From positions 28,811,501-28,875,500 of the forward strand of contig CM066984.1 in the NCBI GenBank assembly GCA_033977485.1: a DNA stretch of 64,000 bases. The letters are read 5' to 3'. Shown piece after piece: positions 43,813 through 55,581 of this stretch; the stretch's first letter is position 1; every line of letters starts with the position of its first letter. Source of the stretch: Hydrangea macrophylla (lineage: Eukaryota; Streptophyta; Magnoliopsida; Cornales; Hydrangeaceae). The notes beneath the pieces are model-generated. The model saw only the letters and a list, made by a program, of their open reading frames with translations, searched no databases and was not told the DNA's origin. A program made the translations under genes and the position numbers.

Positions 43813-44361
43813 TTGTCAAGCTTCATCTCTAATTAACTTCCTCTAGGACCTCACGTTCGATTATATTTGTTTGCGAAGCACACTTACCAAAATTCAGAAG
43901 TTTGCTCCAAGACCCAGGGTCTTCAAACCTTGGTCTCCCAATCTGGGTCAATAAATGCATCACAGTCAAAAACACTAGCACAACATAAGTCCATTCAGAG
44001 TGGCACACATCCCACAGCACCAGCTCATACTAGGACCCGAACACTAAACATGATAGGACTCAGAACTCAATTCATATCACATCCATGCATTACATATCAT
44101 TCTCATAGCATAGCATCTGCCTAATCGTTGTGTTTTTGCATGTGTTTGTTTCTTTGTACCTGAACTACGTTCTGGTCTGATTCCCCGTGGGATACGTAGG
44201 CAGCTCACGAAGAGCGCGACCAGCACTAGTCTTAACATCATGTGTTTTTTATCATTGCATCTTTACAACGCTTTTTATCCTAAATCTTTAGCTTCCAAAA
44301 GACCTGTCTCTTCGAAGCTTTGGCACTCGCTTGCGACGTGCGTTGCTTCGCAAGTTCATGC

Positions 44362-44376
44362 CAAAGAGGGGCAAAC
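44362..44376 (+). other. Polypurine tract of element C
   Basis: CAAAGAGGGGCAAAC directly precedes the 3' LTR start TGTAGACACC, the same layout as in Ogre-like elements. Confidence 0.8.
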
Positions 44377-47300
44377 TGTAGACACCCCATTTTTTCGGCT
44401 ATTAGATTTAGGAGACCCATAGCTTGGTGGTTCACAGTGATCGAAAAACACTCAAAAAGGACTCTTGGAAGTTAGTTCTATCTCTCAAAATGCTCAGAAT
44501 GACCAAAATACCCCTGAAAGCCCAAAACTCCCAGATTTGGACCGAAAGTTCAAGAAACATGCTACATCATCATAAAAGTAATAAAATGAGTTTTAAAGCT
44601 AAATTAGATGAAATCGTCAGCTCCCAAAGACCACCGAAATTCCCGAAAGTTTCTGAAAAGTCCCCGTTGACCGGTTTGACCTAGGTTTGACTGGGTTTGA
44701 CCAGGATTTGACCAAAATCATCCGAATTTTCTGAAAAGTTCTAAGATCATTCTAGATCATGTGAAAAGAACTAAAATAAGTTTTAAAAGAAAATCGGACG
44801 AAAACATCAACTCTTGGGAGTTCCCGGAGGTTCCCAGAACTTCCCGAGAATCCTAGGTTTGACCAGTTTAACCAAAAGTTGACTTTAAAACTGGAGCATC
44901 GTATCATTTTTCAAACATTTTTCGTGGATACTAGGGGTCGATAGCTTTCCAACGGTATATCGCACATAATTCCTGGATTTAAAACGAATTTATTATGAAT
45001 TTTCGAAGGTGAAAAAGGCGATCAAATTGGCTTTTATCGTGAATACCGCAAAACTTTTCAAAGAGACTTATATCTGAACTATTTTTTTTGTAAAGTAGAC
45101 TCCGTTACCTTTCTAACCGCATATCACAACCTCATTTTGGAGCTCATGTGCATTTTCTGTGAATTTCGGACAAAATAGGGCCTTTTCGCGAATACGGGAA
45201 CCTCTGGGGCCTAAACAACATTATCTGGACGAAGGAGGAGCAGTGCCGCTGCGAAAATGGCCCACTGCCGCCGCGGCACTCTGCCCCAGAATAGTCCATT
45301 TTTGTAATTTTGATTGGGGGTCCAAATTGATTAATTAGAAACCAAAACGACGTAGTTCTATGTTCACAGATGTTTGGGACCAATGGGAGTACTTTGTAAA
45401 TCCCAAAACCACCCCAAATTGACCTATATAAACCCCCTAGACTTCTCATTTTTGGTGTGTCAAATGCAAGCTTTGATAAGTTTTAGAGAGAAAGTTGTAG
45501 AGATAAGATTAGAATAGAGAGAAAAGAAGCTTCCTTCTTTGATTTCCAAACAAAAGAGTGAGTTCTAAACTTTGTTTTTACTTCATTACTTCAATTTACT
45601 TCATATTCAATACACCCAACCACCATTTTAGTGAGCATTTAAGAGAGAGAAAGTTACTTCCATGTCCAAAGTCACCACATATGAGTGAAACACCAAGCTA
45701 CAAGTCCAATACATCATTGAATATCATCTATTGATTGTTTATAAACTTGTTTGCTTACTTTATTTGTTCATCTCCTCTTACCTCATTTCTTATTGTTTTC
45801 TTTATTTACTTGCTAGTCTATCATCATGTAGATGATGACATGAAGTTTGAGGTGAGTGAATCCTTATGGATAGTAGCTCTTGACCTCAAAAACATGTTTG
45901 ATAGGTGATGATTTCAACTTCAATACATTCCTATGTATTCATGAAGTTGTCTTTAAAATGAAAATAATACTTTCCAATAATCTTGGAGGTTCTTGATGTG
46001 AGTCAAATGTTGATATTTTAAGTGGTTATAATCTTTATCAAGTATTGAAAATATGTTTTCAAAACCCCCTTTTCAAAAACCCCTCTTAAACCCCTCATTT
46101 TGATTTCAAGAAATAAACCTTGTCTTCTCAAAACCTTCAAAACAGTGAGTCATTTAACTTCAAAGAATTATTTTGAGTTCAATACTCAATATATGAATAC
46201 AAGACCACTTGAAAAGTCTTTCTAACTCATTATAGAACACTCATGATTTTTAGCTTGACTTGGAAGCACTTAAAAGGGGTCCATTTTTGCCCAAACATTC
46301 TACCTCTGCTGTCACAACAGCTAGGTTAACTTTCAACTTGTTTTACAAAAAACTTTTCCAAAAAGGGTGGTCCCAAATTATTTTTCCCTTGAACTTAAAT
46401 GTCTTAGATAACATTGTCTATAATATGGGCTTCTAGATCTTTTGGTTTCATTTTCTAAGATTTTCTAACATTTCAGTCGACAGTACGGACTCTGTTTCTG
46501 AATAACCTCTATTGTTTATATGATTTCTCTCAATTTGTGATAGTTATTAAAGATTGGATTTTTGCGTTGTGTTTTAGACACAATAAGAAATATCCCCATA
46601 AAAAATCATGCATTGAAGACATTCCTAACCCCTCTTATCGATTTCCAAAAGATCATGTCACTGTTCAGTCCACTATTCACAGTAAGCACACTTTTACTTC
46701 CATCCTTTGATTTGATGCTTACATGAACTCCAAATTAGCTCATGTCTTAGGAAGTAGTTCATACTACATTTGTACATATCCCATGATGATTTCCTTCATT
46801 CATTCATACACATTCTAGACTTCTAAGTCATTCTAGGAATCTATGAACATAAAACACACTACAACCTTAGCACATTTTTGATACATACATTGCATCCATG
46901 TAAAGATTTGGGGTTTTCATGACACCTAATCTAAGAAGATTATAAGGAATGAATTCGATCACACGTTCATGCTTCCCCCTCTATCTAATCGTTCTTTCTC
47001 ATCCATCCGGGGATTGAGAGGTCTTCTTTTCTCAAAGATTAACATACATCATACTAGCTTGCTAAGCATGTTTTGATTTCTTTATTTATTTGTTTCAAGA
47101 ACAATTCACGTCCCCTCTAGATTAGGGAAACTTAATTACTTGATATGTGATTAGACGATTTTTCCTAGGTTTGTTCATGTGATCTTTCACTTTGCATTGT
47201 GTGATACTTGGCTTAGATCTTATGAATGATATTTTATCTTTAGATCTTCCATTTCAATTTTTTTATGTAATGTAATATACATATCATAAATATTAACTGT

Positions 47301-47617
47301 CGAACCAAACATAGTATAAGATGATTATTTGGATGCTAATTGAGGCATGTCGAAAGACGAGGTGAGTTGAGGGTGTTTTAGTCGTGACAAAGGCTCCTTC
47401 CTCTCTCGTACCAAAATTCCGAGCCAAGATCCTTGGTTATGAAAGGCCGGTGCCCTTTATCCATTTGGGTGAGTCAAATTAGGTTTCTTGGTACTTTAAA
47501 GACCAAGTGGCGACTCTATATATGTTTTCAAAAGACCTTTTCCTTTTCCCTTCCTTTTTCAAAAACAATCTCAAAACCAAAACCAAAAAGAGTGGATGAG
47601 CGATTTCACGTGTCCAC
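44377..47617 (+). mobile_element. 3' LTR of element C (3.24 kb, full length)
   Basis: It starts TGTAGACACCCC at 44377 and ends CACGTGTCCACA at 47617. It contains a TATA box (TATATAAA, 45425-45432), a GC-rich dyad block (45241-45287), and near the end the conserved segment with GGCGACTCTA (47506). It serves as the reference copy for the LTR family because it is uninterrupted. Confidence 0.93.
45425..45432 (+). promoter_or_regulatory. LTR TATA box (element C)
   Basis: CCTATATAAACCCCC is conserved in position and sequence in the four long LTRs (21564-21575, 28331-28337 and 54536-54544 on the minus strand). It is followed by a leader-like CT-rich segment. Promoter role inferred. Confidence 0.5.
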
Positions 47618-47874
47618 ACACCCCCATTAAAAGGATCGCATTCTTTACCTTGAGAATAGCTGTATATACTAATTTTATACGCATATACCCGGTCGGTATT
47701 ACTGGTAATATCGTCCAACTGTTGGCTCACCAGGCCCACCGGTGATCTGCTAATGAAGCGTACTGATGCACCCGTGGACGTAAGTCACCTCATTAATGGG
47801 GCCGAACCACATACAATTGATTGTGTCACCATATCTCTCTTCTTAATCTCTCTTAGCAGTTTTTAGCATCATCA
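47618..47874 (+). mobile_element. 5' LTR of element F, 3' part only
   Basis: It matches 60743-60991 of the 3' LTR (shared GGCTCACCAGGCCC.CCGGTG, GCACCCGTGGACGTA, GGGGCCGAACCACA) and ends CATCATCA at 47874. About 360 bp of the LTR start is missing; the 3' LTR of element C sits in its place. Confidence 0.9.
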
Positions 47875-47877
47875 GTT

Positions 47878-47895
47878 TGGCACCATCTATGGGAA
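47878..47895 (+). other. Primer binding site of element F (decayed)
   Basis: TGGCACCATCTATGGGAA, three bases after the LTR. It fits the TGGCGCCGTCTGTGGGAA site common in Tat elements (from memory) with three G-to-A changes, two of them at CpG. Confidence 0.75.
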
Positions 47896-47935
47896 ATGAT
47901 AAGTTCTTCCCCAATAAATTCCTTGACTGATCAAC

Positions 47936-49680
47936 ATGTAGTCAGAGACGGGTAAGAAAAATACTGCTCCGGTCGATCAAGAGAATTTGTAGCTCGAGCA
48001 GCAGGCCGCCTCCAAAACCTCCGAGCAGGTGACAGCGGTGCTCACGTAGCTTCTGGAAGGCCAACGGCAAACCCAGCAGCAAATTGAAGCGCTGTTGGAC
48101 TTGCAGGAGAAGTGCCCTCAATCAGAGAACCAGACCCGGAAGAGTTCCCCCGAACGGGAGCGCGGAAGAGTCCGGAACCATACCCACTCTGTGCCGGTAT
48201 CCCCGTCGGATTGGGAACACGCTCGGGATAGTGACCGTAGCAGAGACCCCAGGCTCACTAGGCGGCGAGCTCAGACCAATTTTCGTCGAGTGGAAGACGC
48301 CAGAGACATCATCAACAGACGACGCGCCACCAGGGGGGAGGGGTCAGGACCAAAGCCCTGAGAATCAGCCAAAGACCGGCCCAGAGCCGAGGAGATCTTA
48401 GGCATACGATTACCTGGAGTAGGAGCCAGATTCTATCCCCGAGGTCAACACACTTCGAAGAGGAAGCCTCATCGTCTGATCTGACTTACCGCTCGGACAT
48501 TGAAAGGAAGACCGAGCAGGAAGACGTGAATGCTCAAATCCAGGGCTTGCAGAAACAAATCGAGCAACTGAGCCGCAAGCAGCGTCACGACCATACCAAC
48601 ACGGAGACCGAGTCACCCTATACTGCTTAGATCACCGAATTCCCCATCCTGCAGAATTTTAAGCCACCGCATCTCAGTTCTTACGACAGGATAGGGAGCC
48701 CAGTGGATCACATTCGCACCTACAGGGCCCAGATGGCGTTGGTCACTACTGTCGACGAATTACTGTGCCTGGCCTTCCCTAGCACTCTCAAGGGGCCAGC
48801 CATGCAGTGGTTCTACGCCCTCAAGCCCCGAACGGTTGATGACTTCAAGATGCTGAGCAATTGTTCATTAGCCAATTCGTAGGATTGCTCGATCGGTCTC
48901 AACCGGACACCTAGCTATTGACTGTCAAGCAGCGTAAGGGCGAATCCTTAAGGGAGTATGTGGATCGCTTTAATCAGCAGAGACTCCAGATCTGTAATTT
49001 GAACGAAACAGCAGCCATCATGGCCTTCTGCTTAGGAGTTCAACACACTAAGGTTGCTACATCATTCCATCGAGACCGATCGGCAACCTTGGTGGAGCTC
49101 TCGGAGAGGGTCAGAAAGTATATAGACACAGAAGAATTTCTGAAGTCCAAACGCACTGGCTTCGCAAGAGATGAGTCCCCGAAAGCCAAGCAGAGGCGTA
49201 AGGGCACTGAGAAGGGCTCGGTAAAAAAGCTCAGGCAAGACCAGCAGAGAGGAGGTTAGGATCAGCCCCAGATTGCTTTTACGCCTCTGTCTCGACCAAT
49301 CCATGAAGTCATGGCCGCCGCCGAGGCGCAAAGGTTGCTTCAACAACTGGCAAAACTCAAAGCCCCACCAGAAAAAAGGAATCGGGAAAAGTTTTGCCGC
49401 TTCCATAGAGACCATCGTCACGACACAGAGGATTGCTTCAAGCTAAAGACAGCCATAGAAAAGCTGATCAAGCAGGGTCATCTTACGAAATTCATCGCGA
49501 CGGATGACCGGCCTACGCAAGGAGCCCGAGCTCCCGGTCAAATACAGCCTCTTGGTCAAATCAATGTGATCTCCGAAGAACGTGGGAGGCGCGGACTCAC
49601 AGTTGGAAAGGAAGAGGCATGCTCATGCGTCCAGGGCGGACGTCTGGCAGGTCCAATCCATCGGCTCCCCACCAACTGAC
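47936..49680 (+). pseudogene. Gag of element F
   Basis: ATG at 47936 is followed by three in-frame TAG codons where Gln is expected (47939, 47990, 48047). Then come a charged N-terminal region (48095-48361), the capsid core at about 48628-48880 (SSYDRIGSPVDHIRTYRAQM, PSTLKGPAMQWFYALKP) and 48918-49259 (QRKGESLREYVDRFNQQRLQ). The nucleocapsid box is FCRFHRDHRHDTEDCFKLK (49311-49520), where Arg replaces the usual Gly. Frames shift near 48365-48600, 48880 and 49255. Function: particle formation and RNA packaging. Confidence 0.86.
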
Positions 49681-50480
49681 ATACTGACGTTCACCTCTGA
49701 TGTTTTGCAGGGCGTCCACTGCCCCCATGACGACCCGTTAGTTGTGACGCTCTCTATAGCCAATTACACGGTCAAAAGGGTATTGGTGGACATAGGCAGC
49801 TCGACCGATATCATGTTCGTGTCAGTGTTCGATTAGCTCGGGATAGCCAGGGATCGCTTCCATCCAGTTGCTACTCCCTGGTGCGTTTTAACGGATCCAG
49901 CACCCAGCCGCTCGGTACCATGGAGCTCCCCGTGCTTATGGCAACTTACCCTTAGCAGATCTCCCTACTGGCAAACTTTGTAATTGTGGAGGCCCCCTCT
50001 GCCTACAATGCCATTCTCGGGAGGCCTACACTCAACAAAGTTAGGGCCGCCGTCTCTACTCATAGCGTGACAGTCAAATTCCCGACCCCTCATGGACCCG
50101 GGAGCCTGCATGGAGATCAGGCGACCGCCCGGAGTTGCTATGTCAGTTCCCTTCACCGAGAAGTCATCACAGAGACATTGAACATCCAGCAGATGGACCC
50201 AAGGGACCAGAATGATAGAGTGGGCCCGATCAAAGAATTGGAACAAGTAGTGTTGGACCCACAACTCCCAGACCGAACGGTCAGCATCGACACCCTTCTG
50301 GAGCCCTGCCTCAGGGAGAAGCTGATTCAATTCCTGCAACAGAGTCAGGATGTGCTTGCCTGGTGCCATGAAGATATGCCTGGAATCTCTCCCCGGGTAA
50401 TGTCCCATCAGCTCAACGTCGAGACGGGGCATGGCCCCCGAGAGACAAAAGGCAGTGTGTAAGGAGGTTGAGAAGCTCCT
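49681..50480 (+). pseudogene. Protease and pol linker of element F
   Basis: The active site reads VLVDIGSSTDI: the Thr of DTG is Ile (ATA at 49792-49794), a single C-to-T change that should impair catalysis. The frame stops at 49834. After a degraded stretch, 49986-50462 reads APSAYNAILGRPTLNKVRAA, SIDTLLEPCLREKLIQFLQQ and DVLAWCHEDMPGISPRV, the usual lead-in to RT. The frame ends at 50460. Confidence 0.85.
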
Positions 50481-51170
50481 CAAAGCCTAATCTATCCAAG
50501 AGGTCCACTATCCCGACTGGTTAGGGAATGTAGTACTTGTCAAGAAAAGCAACAGGAAGTGGAGGATGTGTGTGGACTTCACAGACCTAAACAAAGCCTG
50601 CCCCAAGGACTGCTATCCAATGCATTGGATAGATCTCCTTGTGGATTCTACGGCCGGCCATTCACTTTTTTCGTTCATGGACGCCTACTCCGGGTATAAT
50701 CAGATTAGCATGTACCCCGGGGATGAAGAAAAAACCTCATTCATCACGAATCAGGGGACCTACTACTACAAGGTTATGCCTTTCGGCCTTAAAAACACCG
50801 AGGGTAACTTATCAATGCCTAGTCAATCACATGTTCAAAGACTTGATCGGGAAATCAATGGAGGTATACGTCGATGATCTGTTGGTCAAAAGCCGGGACG
50901 AGTCCAACCTTCTGAAACATTTGGCCGACGCCTTCAGCATTTTAAGGAAGTTCAGGATGAGGTTGAACCCAGCCAAATGCTCATTTGGCATCTCATTCGG
51001 AAAGTTCTTAGGGCACATGGTCAGCAGGTGGGGAATCGAAGCAAACCCCGAGAAAATCCAGGTCATCATCAATATGCGGTCGCCCAGGTCAACCAAAGAA
51101 GTACAGAGTCTGGCCGGACGGGTTACCGCGTGGAACAGGTTCGTGTCTTGAGCAACCGATCGGTGCTCAC
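50481..51170 (+). pseudogene. Reverse transcriptase of element F
   Basis: 50566-50800 reads MCVDFTDLNKACPKDCYPMH, FSFMDAYSGYNQISM and YYYKVMPFGLKN. A frameshift near 50797-50802 follows. 50800-51151 then reads MEVYVDDLLVKSRDESNLLK, where the catalytic YVDD is intact (50867-50878), and KFLGHMVSRWGIEANPEKIQ. A TGA at about 51149 ends the frame. Order and spacing are those of Tat RTs. Confidence 0.9.
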
Positions 51171-51730
51171 CATTTTTTAAGATCCTCCGCAAGGCTTTTC
51201 AGTGGTCAGAAGAGTGCGAGGAGGCATTCCGGGAGCTCAAGAAGTATTTGTCTTCACCCCTTCTACTCTCAATGCCTGTGCCAGGCGAGGAGCTGTTCTT
51301 GTACTTGGTAGTGTCACCCTCGGCAGTCAGCTCGGTACTCATTCGAGAATAGCATGGGATACAGTTCCTGGTCTACTATACAAGCTGAGCGCTTCAGGGT
51401 GCAGAAAATAGATACTCCCGCATTGAAAAGCTCGCCTTGGCCCTCACCACTTCAGCTCGGAGACTGCGCCCATATTTCCAGGCCCATGTTATCGTGGTCC
51501 TCACGGATCAGCCCCTCCGTAAGATCTTGAGCAGGCCCAAAATGTCCGAAAGGCTTGTCAAGTGGGCCTTGGATTTAGAAGAATTCGAAGTGGTCTACAG
51601 AGCCCGCACAACAATCAAGGGACAGGCAGTAGTGGATTTCCTTGTTGAATTCACATACCAAGAAGACCCGATTGAAGAGCTCGACCCACCGGTCCTGCCG
51701 CCTGGTTTGCAATCAGACATCCTAACCTAG
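51171..51730 (+). pseudogene. RNase H of element F
   Basis: The degenerate start (KAFQWSEECEEAFRELKKYL, then LFLYLVVSPSAVSSVLI, in broken frames) leads into 51437-51730: LALALTTSARRLRPYFQAHV, VVLTDQPLRKILSRPKMSER and DLEEFEVVYRARTTIKGQAV. It ends LQSDILT* just before the second RNase H. Confidence 0.85.
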
Positions 51731-52373
51731 GTACTCTATGTAGACGGATCATCCCAACAAACAGGGAAGTGGAGCAGGGATCATCTTAACCACGCCTGAC
51801 GGGATCCACCTTGAGTATGCGCTTAAGTTCGGATTCAAAGCCTTCAATAACGAGGCCGAGTATGAAGCTCTCTTAGCCGGATTACAGCTAGCCGCTTCAA
51901 TGGGTTCATCGTAGGTCCAAGGGTACACTGACTCTCAGCTCGTGGTAAATCAAGTCAATCAAGAGTACGAGGCTCGAGAAGATAACATGATAGCTTACCT
52001 AGCCCTTATCCAAGCGGTTTCGAAGAAGCTTCGGGGTTTCTCCGTCACACAGATACCAAGGGAAGAGAATACTAGAGCGAACTGGTTAGCCCGCCTCGCC
52101 TCATCTCTGAGTCAGACTTGCCCGGGATAGAGATAGAGTACCTACCCAAGCCAAGTGTGATCAACTCAGAATGCATGGAGGTAGAACCGGTCGCCCCAGG
52201 ACCTAGCAAGATGGACCCAATCATGGCATTTCTGGCAACAGGCGTGTTACCAGAAATTAAGGAGGAAGCCCGCCGGGTTAAATACCGAGCGGCGAGGTAC
52301 CACATTATTGATGGAATCCTCTACAAAAGAGGATTCTCTATACCATATCTCCGATGTGTCCATCCCATATAGG
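51728..52373 (+). pseudogene. Archaeal-type RNase H and connection to integrase (element F)
   Basis: It opens VLYVDGSSQQTG (catalytic Asp), then GIHLEYALKFGFKAFNNEAE (Glu) and VQGYTDSQLVVNQVNQEYEA (Asp), across two frame breaks and a TAG near 51914. 52118-52372 reads EYLPKPSVINSECMEVEPVA and YHIIDGILYKRGFSIPYLRC, leading into the integrase zinc region. The solo LTR interrupts it after 52373. This second RNase H is a marker of the Tat lineage. Confidence 0.85.
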
Positions 52374-55300
52374 TGTGGACATGCGGAATTCCACCTCTTG
52401 TTGCTTTTAGATCTAGATTATTTTGAAAAGGAAAGACAAGGTCCGTTGAAAACAGATACAGAGTCGCCACTTGGTCTTTAGGGAACCAAGAAACCCAATT
52501 TGACTCACCCAAACGGATAAAGGGCACCGGCCCTTCATAACCAAAGAACTTGGCTCGGGGTTTTGGTACGAGAGAGGAAGGAGCCTTTGTCGCAACTAAA
52601 ACACCCTCAACTCGCCCCGTCTTTCGACAAGCCTCACTTAGCATCCAAATAATCATCTTATACTATGTGTGGTTCGGTAATTAATACTATGATAGTATAT
52701 TACATTACATACGAATTTCGAAATGGAAGATCTAAAGATAAGATATCATTCATAAGATCTAAGTCAAATATCATACAATATAAAGTGAAAGATCACACAA
52801 ATAAACCTAGGAAAAATCGTCTAATCATGTATCAAATAATCAAGACTTCCTAATCTAAAGGGGGACATGAATTGTTTTTGAAACAAATAATCAAAGATAT
52901 CAAAGTATGCTTAGCAAGCTAGTATGATGCATGTTAATCTTTGAGAAAAGAAGATCTCTCAATCCCCGGGACGGATGAGAAAGGAGGATTAGATCAAGGG
53001 GAAGCATGAACGTGTGATCATGACCATTCCTTATAATCTTCTTAGATTAGGAGTCACAAAAGTCCCAAATCTTTGCATGGATGCAATGTATGTATCTAGA
53101 ATGTGCCAAGGTTGTAGTGTGCTTTGTGTTCATGGATTCCTAGAATGACTTAGAAGTCTAGAATGTGTATGAATGAATGGATGAAATCATCATGGGATAT
53201 GTACAAATGTAGTATGAACTACTTCCTAAGACATGAACTAATTTGGAGTGCATGTAAGGATCAAATCAAAGGGGGTAAGTAAAAGTGTGCTTGCTGTGAA
53301 TAGTGGATAGAACAGTAACATGATCTTTTGAAAATTGAAAAGAGGGATTAGGAATATTTTCAATGCATGATTTTTTATGGAGATCTTCCTTATTGTGTCT
53401 AGAACACAACCCAAAAAGCAAATCTTTAATAACTATCACATATTGAGAGAAATCATATAAACAATAAAGGTCACTCAGAAACAGAGTCCGTACTGTCGAC
53501 TAAAATGTTAAAAAATCTTAGAAAATGAAAACAAATGATATAGAGGCCCATTTTATACAGAAAGTTCCTTAAGACATTGAAGTTTAAGGGAAAAATAAGT
53601 TAGGGCCACCCCTTTTCGAAAAGGTTTCTAAAAAATAAGTTGGAAGTCAACCAAGCTGTTGTGACAGCAGAGGCAGAATGTCTGGAAGGAATGTTTGGGT
53701 CCAAATAGATCATTTCCAAGTCAAACCAAAAATCATGGGTGTTCTCTAATGAGTTAGGAAGACTTTCCAAGTGGCCTTGCATTCATACATTGAGTATTGA
53801 GTTCTAGGAAAATTTTTGAACTCAGATCACTCACTGTTTTGAAGATTTTAGGAAAACAAGGTTTATCTCTTGAAATCAAAGTGAGGGTTTTAAGAAGAGG
53901 GTTTTAAAATAGAAGTTTTGAAAGCACATTTTCAATACTCAATGAAGGTTGTAACCACTTAAAATGCCAACATCAAACTCATCACCAAGAACCTCCAAGA
54001 TTGTTGGAGAGATTTATTTGCATTTGAACATAACTTCAAGGATACCTTGGAGATATTGAAGTTATGATCATCATCTATCAAACATGTTTTTGAGGTCAAG
54101 AGCTACTATCCATAAGGATTCACTCACCTCAAACTTCATGTCATCATCTAGATGATGATGAACTAGTAAATAACAATCAATAGATAAATGTGTGAAGAGA
54201 TGAACATTGCATAAACAAGCAAGTAAATAACAATCAATAGATGATGATCAATGTGATATTGGACTTGTAGTTTGATGTTTCACTCATATGTGATGACATT
54301 GGACATGGAAGTAGCTTCCTCTCTCTTAAATGCTCACTAAAATGGTGGTTGGGTGTATTGAATGAGAAGTAAATAGGAGTAATGAAGTAAAAACAAAGTT
54401 TAGGACTCACTTTTGTTTTTGAAATCAAAAAAGAAAGCTTCTTTTCTCTCTATCCTAACCTTATCTCTACAACTTTCTCTCCCAAAATTTTTCAAAACTT
54501 ACATTTGACAACCCTTAAATGAGAAGTCAAGAGGGGTTTATATAGGCCAATTTAGGGTGGTTTTGGAGTTTTAGAAGTGTTCCCATTGGCTCCAAACATC
54601 TGAAAACATAAAACTACGTCGTTTTGGTTTCTAATTAATCAAAATAGCCCAAAAATATTTGCAAAAACATACTGTTCTGGAAGAGAGTGTCGCGGCAACA
54701 CTGGGCCTGTACCGTGGCGGCAGTGGGCCAGTGCCGCAGTGGCACTGCTCCTCAATCATCTGGATAATCCTATTTAGGCCCCCAGAGGTTTCGGTATTCG
54801 CAAAAAGGCTCTATTTCGTCCGAAATTTACAGAAAATGCATACAAACTCCAAATTAAGGTTGTGATATACTGTTGGAAAGGTAATGGAGTCTATTTTGCA
54901 TAAAAAATAATTCGGGGATAGGTCACTTTGAAAAGTTTTGCGGTATTTGCGATAAAATTCGATTTGATCGCCTTTTTCGCCTTCGAAAATTCACAGTAAA
55001 CTCGTTTTAAATCAAACAATTATGTGCGATATACCGTTGGAAAGCTATTGACCTCTAGTATCCATTAAAAAAAATTTGAAAATTGTTATGGCGCTTCGGT
55101 TCTAAACTCAAATTTTGGTCAAACTGGTCAAACTTGGGATTTCCGAAAAATTTTGGAAACCTCTGGGAGCTCCCAGGAGCTGACGTTTCCGCTCAATTTT
55201 CTTTTAAAACTCATTTTAATACTTTCTACATGATCTAAAATGATCCCGGAAAATTTGGACATTTTCAGTCAAACCTTGGTCAAACTGGTCAACGAGGGCT

Positions 55301-55581
55301 TTCCGGTAACTTCCGGGTCTTCCGCGGGTCTCTGGGAGCTGACGATTTCATCTGATTTTACTTAAAAACTCATTTTAACACCTTTTTTATGACGTAGCAT
55401 GTTTCCAGAACTTTCGGTCCAATTCTGAGAGTTTTTGGGCTTTCAGGGCATTTTGGTCATTCTGAGCATTTTGAGAAATAGAACTAACTTCCAGGAGTTC
55501 TTTTGAGTCTGTTTTTATCATTATGAATCACCAAGCTATGGGTCTCCGAAATCTGATAGCCGACAAAATGGGGTATCTATA
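52374..55581 (-). mobile_element. Solo LTR of the B/C/D family inside element F
   Basis: In plus orientation it starts TGTGGACATGC at 52374 and ends GGGGTATCTATA at 55581 (TGTCTACA with two transitions). It is 3208 bp, homologous end to end to the 3.2-kb LTRs, with no internal sequence. Flanks are ATAGG (52369-52373) and ACAGG (55582-55586), a 5-bp target duplication with one C/T difference. Joining the flanks restores the integrase lead-in of F. It formed by LTR-LTR recombination. Confidence 0.92.

Larger units (their letters stand above)
39736..44361 (+). other. Noncoding, repeat-rich interior of element C
   Basis: It takes the place where pol should be. There is no RT, RNase H or integrase motif on either strand in 4.6 kb. 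It contains an A-rich tract (40359-40417), a GA microsatellite and five small tandem arrays listed separately. Pol has been replaced or lost, as in large non-autonomous derivatives. Confidence 0.72.
29479..47617 (+). mobile_element. Element C: pol-less Tat/Ogre-type element, split by element G
   Basis: 5' LTR pieces 29479-30097 and 36945-37187, PBS 37191-37208, leader, shortened gag 39088-39735, repeat-rich noncoding interior, PPT 44362-44376 and 3' LTR 44377-47617. It has both primer sites but no pol, so it would need enzymes in trans. The 5' flank is gag (ends GTTAC) and the 3' flank is an F LTR (starts CACCC). The flanks do not match, so this may be two insertions joined by recombination. 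Confidence 0.75.

Noticed and set aside
48410..49421. Minus-strand ORFs over the gag of F
   Set aside because: Shadows of the plus-strand gag; no domain and no splice context, unlike the antisense gene at 57716-59521.
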